Assembly: GCF_037971845.1 (NCBI RefSeq)
Contig: NZ_CP150227.1
Span: 1,550,001 to 1,614,000, forward strand
From: Paenibacillus sp. FSL R5-0766
Lineage (GTDB): Bacteria; Bacillota; Bacilli; Paenibacillales; Paenibacillaceae
DNA length: 64,000 nt
Reading direction: 5' to 3'
Positions 19,959 through 28,431 of this stretch are shown one piece after another. The position numbers and the translations under genes are program-made. Position 1 is the stretch's first letter. The number at the start of each line of letters is the position of its first letter. The notes under the pieces were generated by a model. The model was not told the DNA's origin, made no database searches, and saw only the letters and a program-made list of their open reading frames with translations.

Positions 19959-20254
19959 GTTTTTCGTCCAAATACTCCGTCATTCTCCTTATTCTGGCTA
20001 ATAAGGCAGCTTTACATTTGACATTGCTTTTCCTACAATAGAAAATGAGCTGAATTGAAGCTGAATTTTTTGGTTAAAAGATAGTCATAGGCAATTGTAG
20101 CCTGGTAAAGTTCCCATTTTCATACATTGGGTGAATGAAAGCCCTCTGGCATATATGATGTCCGGTCGAGAGCTTTCCCATGTAAGCAGGACTTTTAAAG
20201 TGTTGCAATGATTTCGCCAAAGACTGTGGAATGTTCAGAATGGAGGTTGCAAGC

Positions 20255-20830
20255 ATGGGCTTGGACCATTTACAAGAGGAACAGCAGGCAACCGTGCTGA
20301 AGATTCGTAAACGCGTCATTGAAGCCATTGGACGTAATATGGATCTTTACGGCGTTACGCTGTCAACGGGACACTTATATGGATTGCTATTTTTTGCAGA
20401 CAAACCAATGACCCTTGACGATATGGGACGGGAAATGGAAATGAGCAAAACGAGTATGAGTACAGGTGTACGAACACTGCTGGATTTGAAAATGGTAAAT
20501 AAAGTGTGGAGCAAGGGCTCCAGAAAAGACCTATATGAAGTCGAATATGACTGGCATCAGACGTTTACGGATTATTTTGCAATTAAGTGGAGAAAAGCCG
20601 TGGAGAGTAACCTTCAGATTCTACGCAAATCAATTGATGAACTGAATCGATTAGTCGAAGATCTGGATGAAGAGGCGGATGCTGAACTTATCCACATCCT
20701 GATGGAAGACAAACACAAAGTTTTGCAAGCGGAAGCATATTACAAATGGTTGGATCGGTTGATTGATACCATGGAAGATGAAGAGATATACAAGCTGGTT
20801 CCGAAAGAAGAGATTAAGGAACATTCATAA
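20255..20830 (+). CDS. gbsR: GbsR/MarR-type regulator of osmoprotectant genes
   Basis: A 191-aa winged-helix protein related to B. subtilis GbsR, the choline-responsive repressor of opuB and gbsAB. The start ATG at 20255 follows TGGAGG. The DNA-binding segment is PMTLDDMGREMEMSKTSMSTGVRTLL (residues 53-78), followed by the wing and a long helical C-terminus with the acidic stretch LVEDLDEEADAEL. It is divergent from the opu operon, whose promoter carries a perfect palindrome, so it is probably the repressor of betaine/choline uptake here. A terminator follows. Confidence 0.88.
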   Translation: MGLDHLQEEQQATVLKIRKRVIEAIGRNMDLYGVTLSTGHLYGLLFFADKPMTLDDMGREMEMSKTSMSTGVRTLLDLKMVNKVWSKGSRKDLYEVEYDWHQTFTDYFAIKWRKAVESNLQILRKSIDELNRLVEDLDEEADAELIHILMEDKHKVLQAEAYYKWLDRLIDTMEDEEIYKLVPKEEIKEHS

Positions 20831-20838
20831 TTACATGC

Positions 20839-20874
20839 AAAGGGCCCTTTCTGTTATAGGAGAGGGCCCTTTGG
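20839..20874. terminator. Terminator between convergent genes
   Basis: The perfect stem AAAGGGCCCTTTC...GAGAGGGCCCTTT lies between the gbsR-type gene and the converging AraC gene. The T tract is short. Confidence 0.7.
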
Positions 20875-20957
20875 TCTGTGCAATATCTTACTGATTTATA
20901 ATGAAGGAACACGATGTAAAAGATAATCTTGCCCATCGTATCAACCTATGTTCACAT

Positions 20958-22589
20958 CTAATGTCCGATCAAACCTGCCTGAGGAAAGACTTCAGACTGC
21001 TGAGCAATCTGTTCCAGTTCGTTCAGAATCTGCAACCGGCCAGCCGGGGTCCAGCATAACCGTTGCCAGTTCGAAATATCGTGAACGTTACCATACAATA
21101 CAGCAGGGGATCGATTCCATGAAGCCGTTTGTTTCATGCGTCGGAACAGCTTTTCATTGGCAGGCTGAAGCGAAGCACGATGGATCAACAGGTAATCTGT
21201 GTCCAGCACCGGGATACTATCCGCAACATACTCATTTCTGGAACTTTCGGGAGATACAAGCTCAGCAGGCTGAAGTCCCAATTCAGCATACAACAAGTGA
21301 TTTAATGGATGCTCGCCAGTCCCTTGCAAGCGAATGAACTGATTCGTAACCTCCATCAGAGCCAATCTGTTTTGTCCGAAATAGGGTTGCAGGTTCAGGC
21401 TTGCTTCAAGCTTGCGAAATTCAAGTTCTTTGAAATTCAGCAACGCTTGTTTCTCACGTCCGACCAGTTCGGCGATGCGAACATGGTTCTCTTTCCAGTC
21501 ATCAGTGGACTCCAAGATGATGGTAGGTGCAATACTTTTCAGGCGATCGTAATAGGGCTTGTGGTAAAAGTCACCGATGATCAAGTCTGGCTTCGCCTGC
21601 CGAAGTTGATCGAATTGTCTGGTTAACCGGCGTTCTTGTTCATATTCATCCGCTTCTCGGTCAAACACACCTTCACCTTCCAACACAGCTACCGGACGCA
21701 GTCCAAGCGAGGCCAAGTTCTCATGGAATCCCATAATGGATGCCGTAGCTACGCGAAGTTGATCTCTTTTCATATATACGCTGGGAGCAATCCCCAAGGT
21801 TTGTTTGAATTTGCGGTTAAAATAATACTCATTGCCATACCCGACAGATACCGCGACGTCTTTGAGGACACAGGATTCCTCTGTCAGCTGTTTTTTGGCT
21901 TCGTTTATACGTAAACGATTCAGGTAATCGGTGGGTGACATGCCTTTGGCCTTCTTGAAACTGCGTGAATAGGAGCTAGGTGTCAGTCCAGCGATCTTGG
22001 CAAGCTGATCCATGCTAATTCCTTCACTCATGTAACGTCGCATATACATAATACTGCGTTCCAAGGCAGGGTCCACTTTCTCATGATTGGCTTCCAGCCT
22101 GTTTTCCGAGAGAAACTGCAGCAGCTCATGCAGCTGGCTATGTATGCTGATAAAGTGATCCGGTTGAAGACCGCGATAGGTTTCATACAGTTGTTCCAAA
22201 CGTAATACAGCCTGCTGCTCATGACGAACCAGCAACCTGCCTGTCTCCCAATCCAGCGGGAAGGCGGGTGAAGAGGTTATTTTCCATTCACCGCGCACTT
22301 GCTGCAAACAAACCGTATCCATGCTTAGTAATATACATTCGGTCATATTCGAGCGTGCAGCGGCCTCAATGGTTGTTCCTGACTTCAGTACAAACAAGCT
22401 GCCCGCTTGCGCCGTGTAGACTGTATCATTCAGGACCAGAACACCGTCTCCCTGCAAAATAAGACATAGCATGGGCCGTGACACCGTCTTGCCTTGCACA
22501 CGGAAATTCTCCCCACGACGCACACGGCACATGGAGGAGAGGAGCGGTAGAGATGAGGTTTCAGCAATGAAGGGAAACTGTTCAGTCAT
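20958..22589 (-). CDS. Btr-like AraC regulator fused to a siderophore-binding domain
   Basis: A 543-aa protein. It consists of an N-terminal cupin-like region, an AraC DNA-binding domain at about residues 170-275 (SMDQLAKIAGLTPSSYSRSF, then VGYGNEYYFNRKFKQTLG), and a C-terminal domain like iron-siderophore binding proteins (VATASIMGFHENLASLGLRPVAVLEG, KPDLIIGDFYHKPYYDRL, APTIILES). B. subtilis Btr, with this layout, binds bacillibactin and activates its uptake genes. The start ATG at 22589 follows AAAAGGA; an in-frame ATG at 22598 overlaps that site. A near-perfect Fur box lies 30 nt upstream. No uptake genes are adjacent, so the targets lie elsewhere. Confidence 0.88.
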   Translation of the reverse strand: MTEQFPFIAETSSLPLLSSMCRVRRGENFRVQGKTVSRPMLCLILQGDGVLVLNDTVYTAQAGSLFVLKSGTTIEAAARSNMTECILLSMDTVCLQQVRGEWKITSSPAFPLDWETGRLLVRHEQQAVLRLEQLYETYRGLQPDHFISIHSQLHELLQFLSENRLEANHEKVDPALERSIMYMRRYMSEGISMDQLAKIAGLTPSSYSRSFKKAKGMSPTDYLNRLRINEAKKQLTEESCVLKDVAVSVGYGNEYYFNRKFKQTLGIAPSVYMKRDQLRVATASIMGFHENLASLGLRPVAVLEGEGVFDREADEYEQERRLTRQFDQLRQAKPDLIIGDFYHKPYYDRLKSIAPTIILESTDDWKENHVRIAELVGREKQALLNFKELEFRKLEASLNLQPYFGQNRLALMEVTNQFIRLQGTGEHPLNHLLYAELGLQPAELVSPESSRNEYVADSIPVLDTDYLLIHRASLQPANEKLFRRMKQTASWNRSPAVLYGNVHDISNWQRLCWTPAGRLQILNELEQIAQQSEVFPQAGLIGH

Positions 22590-22619
22590 ACGGACCATCC
22601 TTTTGTCTTATTTTCTTAA

Positions 22620-22634
22620 TGATAACAATTATCA
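22620..22634 (-). promoter_or_regulatory. Fur box upstream of the Btr-like gene
   Basis: TGATAACAATTATCA matches the 7-1-7 Fur consensus TGATAATNATTATCA at 14 of 15 positions. It lies 31 nt before the start codon, so iron-dependent repression is expected. Confidence 0.8.
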
Positions 22635-22678
22635 TTCTCATATGGAAGATGTTTTTTGAAAAATAGTTTTCGACAACC

Positions 22679-22725
22679 AAAAAAGGACTACCAGGAGCCA
22701 TTATGGCTGCAAGGTAATCCTTTTT
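22679..22725 (-). terminator. Terminator of the secreted protein gene at 22776
   Basis: The stem AAAGGACTACC / GGTAATCCTTT, with an inner GAGCCAT/ATGGCT pair, has a T-run on the minus strand. Confidence 0.8.
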
Positions 22726-22775
22726 GTTACGGACAAGTCCGTTGAATGGGCTGTACGCCTGAATCAACATATATG

Positions 22776-24062
22776 TTAGTACGGTGTCACCAATAGAATA
22801 TTGTCTAGGAAAACGTCACTCATTACTTTTTTCCCTGTTCCACCCGTTTGCACATGATACAAGCGATACTGATCTTTGGCATTGATGTAGAACAGGCCGG
22901 CAACATCATCTCTGATATGGAATGCATCCCATTCGTCACTGGTAAGTTTGGTTACCTTGAGAGCAGTATTGACCGAATAGAGACCGTTGTTGCCCGAGAT
23001 GTAAGCAGCGGTAGATGTACCATTGGTCAACTGATTCGCCACATACGTTACATTTGTCAGGTTCAGGTTGGCGGACTTGGTCACTTTGTTGCCGGAGACC
23101 GTTTTGGCATAAGCCTTTTTGTCTGCATCAATAAGGATAACCTTGTCTGTACCGAGTGCACTTACTTCCCGGACGCTCTTGTTGTGAAGCTGAAGTGTTT
23201 TGGCTGAAGTCGTTAACGCAAACGCTTTGCCTTTGGCATAATTGTAATCCTTATTGCTGTCGAGAACGATTCCTTTGTTATACACGTAAAGATTGTTTCC
23301 CCAACCACCGGAATATACAGCATTCACATCCAGTTTTGCTTTGGGATTAACCGCAGTTGCTTTGCCAGTGTTGTAGTTCACCTTATACATGACAACAGCA
23401 TTGGTCGAGTAAAACTCCTCGTAGGGGTCTGTATTTACCATCAGTTGCAGTTCGTTTTTGGATTGATTTGTAAAATAACGTCCTTCGACTGCACCTGCGG
23501 CAATCCGCTGCACAGCGCCAGAACCGTTGGACGTTTTGGACACGATCCACGTGTTTCCATTAACCAACGCATTATAGTAGGCACGCCCTTTGGTTACCAG
23601 GAGGAATGGGAAGTCGGTATCGGCCTTGTCAGCAATCTTGGTGACAGCTGAAGCGTCACTATTGCCATTCGCGCGATAAATGGTACCTGTAGCATCCAGA
23701 TAATAGATGAATCCGTTATCCGTATAATAGCTGAGTACATCTGTAGCAAATGTCTCTGCCGCATCGCTGGACCCGTCATTTGGAACCCGAAGCAGTGTTG
23801 TGGAAGAAGCCGTCTGCGTGTAGTAGAGATAAGAGCCTGCCGCGTGCAAGTCCACACCTTGGAAATCAATTAATACTTCTGTTGTATTGCTGCCATCCGC
23901 GGATACTTTGTACAAAACGCCGTCGGACTCATAATACACTGTGGATTGGCTAAGTGAAGCTGCCTCGGCTGCGGTTCCACCTCCCAATGTCACTGCTGCA
24001 ATGAGTGTAAATAACAGCAATGTACAGATAGTGCGTTGTAAGTATGTATACCCTGTTTTCAT
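22776..24062 (-). CDS. Secreted DUF5050-like beta-propeller protein
   Basis: A 428-aa exported protein. The ATG follows GAAGGGG. The signal peptide is hydrophobic to about residue 33 and is cleaved near AEAA-SL. The mature part has repeats of about 45 residues with the pattern YYxxxGxLYKVSADGSNTTEVL, DLHAAGSYLYYT and GFIYYLDATGTIYRANG, typical of DUF5050/YWTD-like propellers in Paenibacillus and Clostridium surface proteins. There are no catalytic residues and no anchor. It probably binds a wall or ligand component. It is monocistronic, with a terminator. Confidence 0.75.
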   Translation of the reverse strand: MKTGYTYLQRTICTLLLFTLIAAVTLGGGTAAEAASLSQSTVYYESDGVLYKVSADGSNTTEVLIDFQGVDLHAAGSYLYYTQTASSTTLLRVPNDGSSDAAETFATDVLSYYTDNGFIYYLDATGTIYRANGNSDASAVTKIADKADTDFPFLLVTKGRAYYNALVNGNTWIVSKTSNGSGAVQRIAAGAVEGRYFTNQSKNELQLMVNTDPYEEFYSTNAVVMYKVNYNTGKATAVNPKAKLDVNAVYSGGWGNNLYVYNKGIVLDSNKDYNYAKGKAFALTTSAKTLQLHNKSVREVSALGTDKVILIDADKKAYAKTVSGNKVTKSANLNLTNVTYVANQLTNGTSTAAYISGNNGLYSVNTALKVTKLTSDEWDAFHIRDDVAGLFYINAKDQYRLYHVQTGGTGKKVMSDVFLDNILLVTPY

Positions 24063-24327
24063 TCGTTCATCGTCCCCTTCGTTCTTCTATATGTATGTCG
24101 TTAATTCCTTATGTTATATCGGTAAACTATGGAAGATATGTTAGCTCTCAAACATGAAAAAAAGAAGAGGATGAAATTGAATTTCATAGTCATTCAAACC
24201 TGATATTGAATTGCGCATGATGCTGCCAATCCCGTCCCAAAGCGTTCTCCGCCTGACATGATCGTGATAACATTACACTCAACCAGAGCGAGGCCAACGG
24301 ACAAACCAACGACAGGAGAGAAACGAT

Positions 24328-25317
24328 ATGATGAATATAGCAACGATTGGTACAGGGTCCATTGTGGATGCCATTTTATCTGCGATCAATGAACTGGAAG
24401 ATGTTACGTGTACAGCGATGTACTCCCGGAAGAGAGAAACAGCCCAGGAACTTGCGGGTAAACATGGGGTAAGTACCATCTATACGGACCTGGAATCCCT
24501 ATTTTCAGATACAAATGTAGATCTAGTATATATTGCTTCACCAAACAGCATGCACTATGAACAGGCCTATCAGGCACTTCAACATGGCAAACATGTTGTC
24601 TGCGAAAAACCGTTCACGTCCACGCTTCAGGAAGCAGAAAGGCTGATTGCACTTGCAAAAGAAAAGAATCTGTTGTTGTTTGAAGCCATCTCCAACATTC
24701 ATCTGCCCAATATTAAAGTCATACAGGAGCAACTACCAAAGCTTGGTCCGATCAAACTCATCCAGTGTAATTACAGTCAATACTCGCGCAAATACAATGA
24801 TCTGCTTGCAGGGGAAACGCCGAACGTATTCAATCCACAATTCTCTGGTGGAGCGCTGATGGATATCAATATTTATAATCTGCATCTGGTCATGAATCTG
24901 TTTGGCAGTCCGAATACCGTATCGTATACCGCGAACCAGCATGCAAACGGCATTGATACGTCAGGTGTTGTGGTTCTCCAGTATCCGGAGTTTATTGCGG
25001 AATGTGTAGGTGCCAAAGACACAAACAGTATGAACTTTGTGCTCATTCAGGGTGAGAAAGGTTATCTTCAGGTTGTGGGAGGAGCAAACGGTTGCCGGGA
25101 GATCAAGCTTCAGATCGGGAACGAGCTTGCTGAGGCGTATAATGCCCAGAGCCAATCCAATTGGCTGTACTATGAGTGGGAAGCGTTCAGGGACATCCAT
25201 GGAAATGGGGATTACAAAAGGTGTTACGAACTGCTCGAACACAGCCATTCTGTAATGAGTGTACTTATGAGTGCACGTAAGGATGCCGGGATCGTATTTG
25301 CAGCGGACCAGCGTTAA
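24328..25317 (+). CDS. Gfo/Idh/MocA-family oxidoreductase
   Basis: A 329-aa NAD(P)-dependent dehydrogenase. The Rossmann start is MNIATIGTGSIVDAILSAI, then VDLVYIASPNSMHYEQAYQAL and the family signature GKHVVCEKPFTST with its conserved Glu-Lys-Pro near residue 95. The C-terminal substrate domain contains GGALMDINIYNLHLVMNLFG. The start ATG follows ACAGGAGAG. It converges with an RpiR-type sugar-phosphate regulator 3 nt away, which suggests sugar or inositol metabolism. The substrate is not deducible. Confidence 0.92.
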   Translation: MMNIATIGTGSIVDAILSAINELEDVTCTAMYSRKRETAQELAGKHGVSTIYTDLESLFSDTNVDLVYIASPNSMHYEQAYQALQHGKHVVCEKPFTSTLQEAERLIALAKEKNLLLFEAISNIHLPNIKVIQEQLPKLGPIKLIQCNYSQYSRKYNDLLAGETPNVFNPQFSGGALMDINIYNLHLVMNLFGSPNTVSYTANQHANGIDTSGVVVLQYPEFIAECVGAKDTNSMNFVLIQGEKGYLQVVGGANGCREIKLQIGNELAEAYNAQSQSNWLYYEWEAFRDIHGNGDYKRCYELLEHSHSVMSVLMSARKDAGIVFAADQR

Positions 25318-25320
25318 TCG

Positions 25321-26118
25321 TTAATACGTATCGCTAATGCTGCCCATGTATAACATGTCGAAAAGATAGAGTACCGAGACCATCGAAGACATTTTGGACA
25401 GCCTTAATTGTTCATTGTATCCGTAAGCCAGTAACGTTTCATCACAATGTCTGGACAGGGTTGAATGGTTGTTGCCCGTGACCGCGATGACTTTCATCTG
25501 TTTGTTGCTCAGCACTTTGGCGGCTTCAATCATGGATTGGTTCTCACCTGTGTGTGATATAACAAAAGAGAGCGTCAGGTTATTGGGATTCATCGTGTTC
25601 AAATAATGCATGTTCGGACTATTATGAGCAATGGCAGATATGCCGAGTTCATTCCACTTGGCACAAGCCTGTTGAGCCAGATAATAATTCATATCACTGC
25701 CATAGACATCAATGCGTACGGATTCTTTGACCCAGTTCGCGATTCGTAACAAAACAGGAGCGTTTAACATCCGGCGGGTATCCTCCAGCGCCTGCTGGTA
25801 CAGGTAAGGAACCGAGTCGATGGCAGCCAGCACGTTGCCTTGTTCTGCAATTGCATGATCATCCTGCGTCTGCAACGCGGAAGGTATCTGTTGATATTCA
25901 AGAGCAAGCTTGAGCTGAAAGTCTGGGTACCCCTTGGTACCCAGCTTTTTGCATAAGCGAACAATGGTGGATGAGCTTGTATAGGTCTGCTGAGCCAGTT
26001 CATGGGCTGTAGAATCAAATACAACTTCGGGATTGTTCAGGATATAGTCCACAATATGTTTCTCCTGTGCCGTTAATTGTGAAGCATATTTTAATTTTTG
26101 AAGTAGTTTGGATTCCAT
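25321..26118 (-). CDS. MurR/RpiR-family transcriptional regulator
   Basis: A 265-aa regulator. The N-terminal RpiR HTH (LTAQEKHIVDYILNNPEVVFDSTAHELAQQTYTSSSTIVRLCKKLG) is followed by a SIS sugar-phosphate-binding domain from about residue 115 (VRIDVYGSDMNYYLAQQACAKWNELG, LSFVISHTGENQSMIEAAKVL). The ATG at 26118 is the start where homology begins; the frame is open for another 26 codons without a good ribosome binding site. It converges with the Gfo/Idh gene. Its ligand is probably a phosphosugar. Confidence 0.9.
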   Translation of the reverse strand: MESKLLQKLKYASQLTAQEKHIVDYILNNPEVVFDSTAHELAQQTYTSSSTIVRLCKKLGTKGYPDFQLKLALEYQQIPSALQTQDDHAIAEQGNVLAAIDSVPYLYQQALEDTRRMLNAPVLLRIANWVKESVRIDVYGSDMNYYLAQQACAKWNELGISAIAHNSPNMHYLNTMNPNNLTLSFVISHTGENQSMIEAAKVLSNKQMKVIAVTGNNHSTLSRHCDETLLAYGYNEQLRLSKMSSMVSVLYLFDMLYMGSISDTY

Positions 26119-26254
26119 GCGGTTGTTCCATTCCTCTCTAAAATCATCCCATAACATATATCTCCACATCATAACCCGCGTATATTTATTTCTCAATCTG
26201 TGTAGCGGAGCGACAGTGTAATCTGTTGAATTTCGTCGCTACACTCCACATCAT

Positions 26255-27088
26255 TCAGATCTGACTTTCCGCCAGTTGCTGACGACTATTCCACGATGTG
26301 ACCAGGCGAAGAAGAACCAAACTTATGAGCAGGAGCACAGCTCCAATCATGAGTAAGATCCAAGGACCAATCAGCAGCATGCCACTGGCTTGACCAGCGA
26401 CTAAGGCGATGAGGGGAAGGACAATTAATCCGCCGAGCTGATAGGCTTCCTGGAACCCACGGACCTTGGCCGAGATCAGCACGTTTAGTAAAATGACCAT
26501 AAGACTGCAAGCGGGAACAACCCACACCACAAGTATGATCCAGTTCAGATTGGGAAACATCAACGTTCCAAACATGGGGTACATCAGAATATTGGCAATG
26601 ATTCCATAGATCAGGAAAGTAACCCAGGATAATAGAATGGAAGGGATCAGGGCAGCTAGCACTTTGCCTTTAAAAAGAGTGCTCATACTGATCGGTGTGA
26701 ACAACAATCCTTCCAGCGTCTTGCGTTCCTTCTCACCAGCGAAACTATTGGCCGTCAGAATACTGGAGGCCATCACCGGAATGATGAGAAACAAGGGAGC
26801 GAACATATACATGGCCAAATAATAGACAATACGATGATTATCTGTAGGCATGGAAGCAAGCTGAGGAATCTGTCCACCATGGGTTAACGCATCCAATGAT
26901 TCGAGCAGAAAGCTGATGTTGCCCACAGAACGGAGTTCCATTCTGGAGGCCGCCCACAGGAGTGCAGAGGGCATAATGATTCCGATAATCAGTGGAACAA
27001 TCAACATGGGCAACCAGAGCTGAACGCTGGCTGTGACAGACCGGATATCTTTACGTACCAGTGCACGTATGGCTTGGCGGTTATTCAT
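26255..27088 (-). CDS. ABC-2 type exporter permease
   Basis: A 277-aa membrane protein with about six hydrophobic segments. After the second segment it carries the typical NatB/ABC-2 motif SFAGEKERKTLEGLLFTPISM (Glu-Lys-Glu-Arg region). The ATG follows AAGGGAGG and overlaps the ATPase gene by 8 nt, so the two are coupled. Together they form an exporter whose cargo (drug, peptide or ion) cannot be told. There is no regulator of the GntR type beside it. Confidence 0.9.
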   Translation of the reverse strand: MNNRQAIRALVRKDIRSVTASVQLWLPMLIVPLIIGIIMPSALLWAASRMELRSVGNISFLLESLDALTHGGQIPQLASMPTDNHRIVYYLAMYMFAPLFLIIPVMASSILTANSFAGEKERKTLEGLLFTPISMSTLFKGKVLAALIPSILLSWVTFLIYGIIANILMYPMFGTLMFPNLNWIILVVWVVPACSLMVILLNVLISAKVRGFQEAYQLGGLIVLPLIALVAGQASGMLLIGPWILLMIGAVLLLISLVLLRLVTSWNSRQQLAESQI

Positions 27089-27986
27089 GGTGGTGTGCCT
27101 CCCTTATGGCAAAATAGATAATTTCCAGATCACTGCCCGTGATGCGGGCCTGATAGACTTGACCATGCTCCGTTAATTGCCTTAGCAGTAATGGAATATC
27201 TTCACGCGATGTAAGCTGAAATGTCGCTTGATGTGCGGAGATTATTTCAGGTGTAAAGTCGGTTGCCATGTGCCATCCATCGGGCATGTCGGCTTCTACT
27301 TCGAGCTTCGGATTGGACAGGTACCGGCTAACAATCGCCTGTTCCGTCCCTTCCTCCACGATGCGCCCCTTTTCCATGAAAATATAATGATCACAGACGG
27401 CTGACAGCTGGGACAGCACATGGGATGAGACCAGGATTGTCATCTTTTCTTCCTTATTTAACTGACGGATAATGCGCAGCACCATCTGAATTCCATCCGG
27501 ATCCAGGCCATTGGTGGGCTCATCCAGAAACAGGATGGAAGGACGGTGCAGGAGTACTCGTGCAAGGCCCAAGCGTTTTTTCATGCCTGTGCTATAGGTG
27601 CCGACTTTTCGATGCTGATAATCCTGCAACTCAAACAGAGTTACAAGCTCGTCGATTCGTTTCTTGGCATGCTTCAGGCCAAAAACATCTGCAAAGAAAG
27701 TCAGATTGTCACGCCCGCTCATATTTTCATATAATCCACTTTGCTCGGTAAGGGTGCCACACATGGCCAGTACTTTCTCCGCCTCACAAGCGGCGTCCAA
27801 CCCGTTAATGGTTACCTGTCCAGCGGAAGCGCCCAAGACCCCATTCATGATACGGATCAGTGTGGTTTTGCCCGAACCGTTGGGTCCAATCAACCCGGTG
27901 ACACTGCCTTGTTTAACTGTGAAACTGACATCATGCAGTGCTTGATGCACCTTGAATTGCTTGGATATGTTGCGTACTTCAATCAT
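27081..27986 (-). CDS. ABC exporter ATPase
   Basis: A 301-aa ATPase with Walker A GPNGSGKT (residues 34-41), the signature YSTGMKKRLGLARVLL, Walker B ILFLDEPTNGLDPDG and the H-loop VSSHVLSQL. A C-terminal ~80-residue extension is typical of NatA/CcmA-like subunits. The ATG follows GGACGGTGA. It is the first gene of the two-gene operon with the permease at 26255. Confidence 0.93.
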   Translation of the reverse strand: MIEVRNISKQFKVHQALHDVSFTVKQGSVTGLIGPNGSGKTTLIRIMNGVLGASAGQVTINGLDAACEAEKVLAMCGTLTEQSGLYENMSGRDNLTFFADVFGLKHAKKRIDELVTLFELQDYQHRKVGTYSTGMKKRLGLARVLLHRPSILFLDEPTNGLDPDGIQMVLRIIRQLNKEEKMTILVSSHVLSQLSAVCDHYIFMEKGRIVEEGTEQAIVSRYLSNPKLEVEADMPDGWHMATDFTPEIISAHQATFQLTSREDIPLLLRQLTEHGQVYQARITGSDLEIIYFAIREAHHHE

Positions 27987-28431
27987 GTATATTCACCGTC
28001 CGATCTGAGTTTGGAGATTATACGTGCGGTCGGCTGATATCGTTCAAATGGACGACAAAAAAGATATTTTCCTCCTTCAATAGTCCCGAATGTAGGATGC
28101 ACATTTACCCTGAAGTCTGCCTGAAATCGGGTCTCAGGTTTGTTTTCACTCTGTCTTGTAACATGTATCCTTATTTTAGGGTAGAACATCCGTTTCATTG
28201 CTATTTATAACGTGGTAATGAAAGATAAGGCCATACGTCTCATGAATGCCTGAAATATGCATATAACGCCGGTCTTGGTTATCCAGGGCCGGCTTGACGT
28301 GATGTTGTGGCGCCCCTGTCACGGGGAACGTCTGTTTCTAACGATTACATAATGAATTCGTCTAACACATCCATATGAATACATCATATGGGTACATATT
28401 GTGTTTGGACGTAGAGGAAGGTGAGTGAGTC
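27987..28431. other. 445-nt gene-free region between divergent operons
   Basis: Holds the promoters of the ABC exporter (minus) and the Hsp90-like operon (plus). I see a hairpin GCCGG...CCGGC (28268-28293) and a second one around CGCCCCTGTCACGGGG (28312-28327), but no clear -35/-10 pair and no known riboswitch. Confidence 0.35.
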
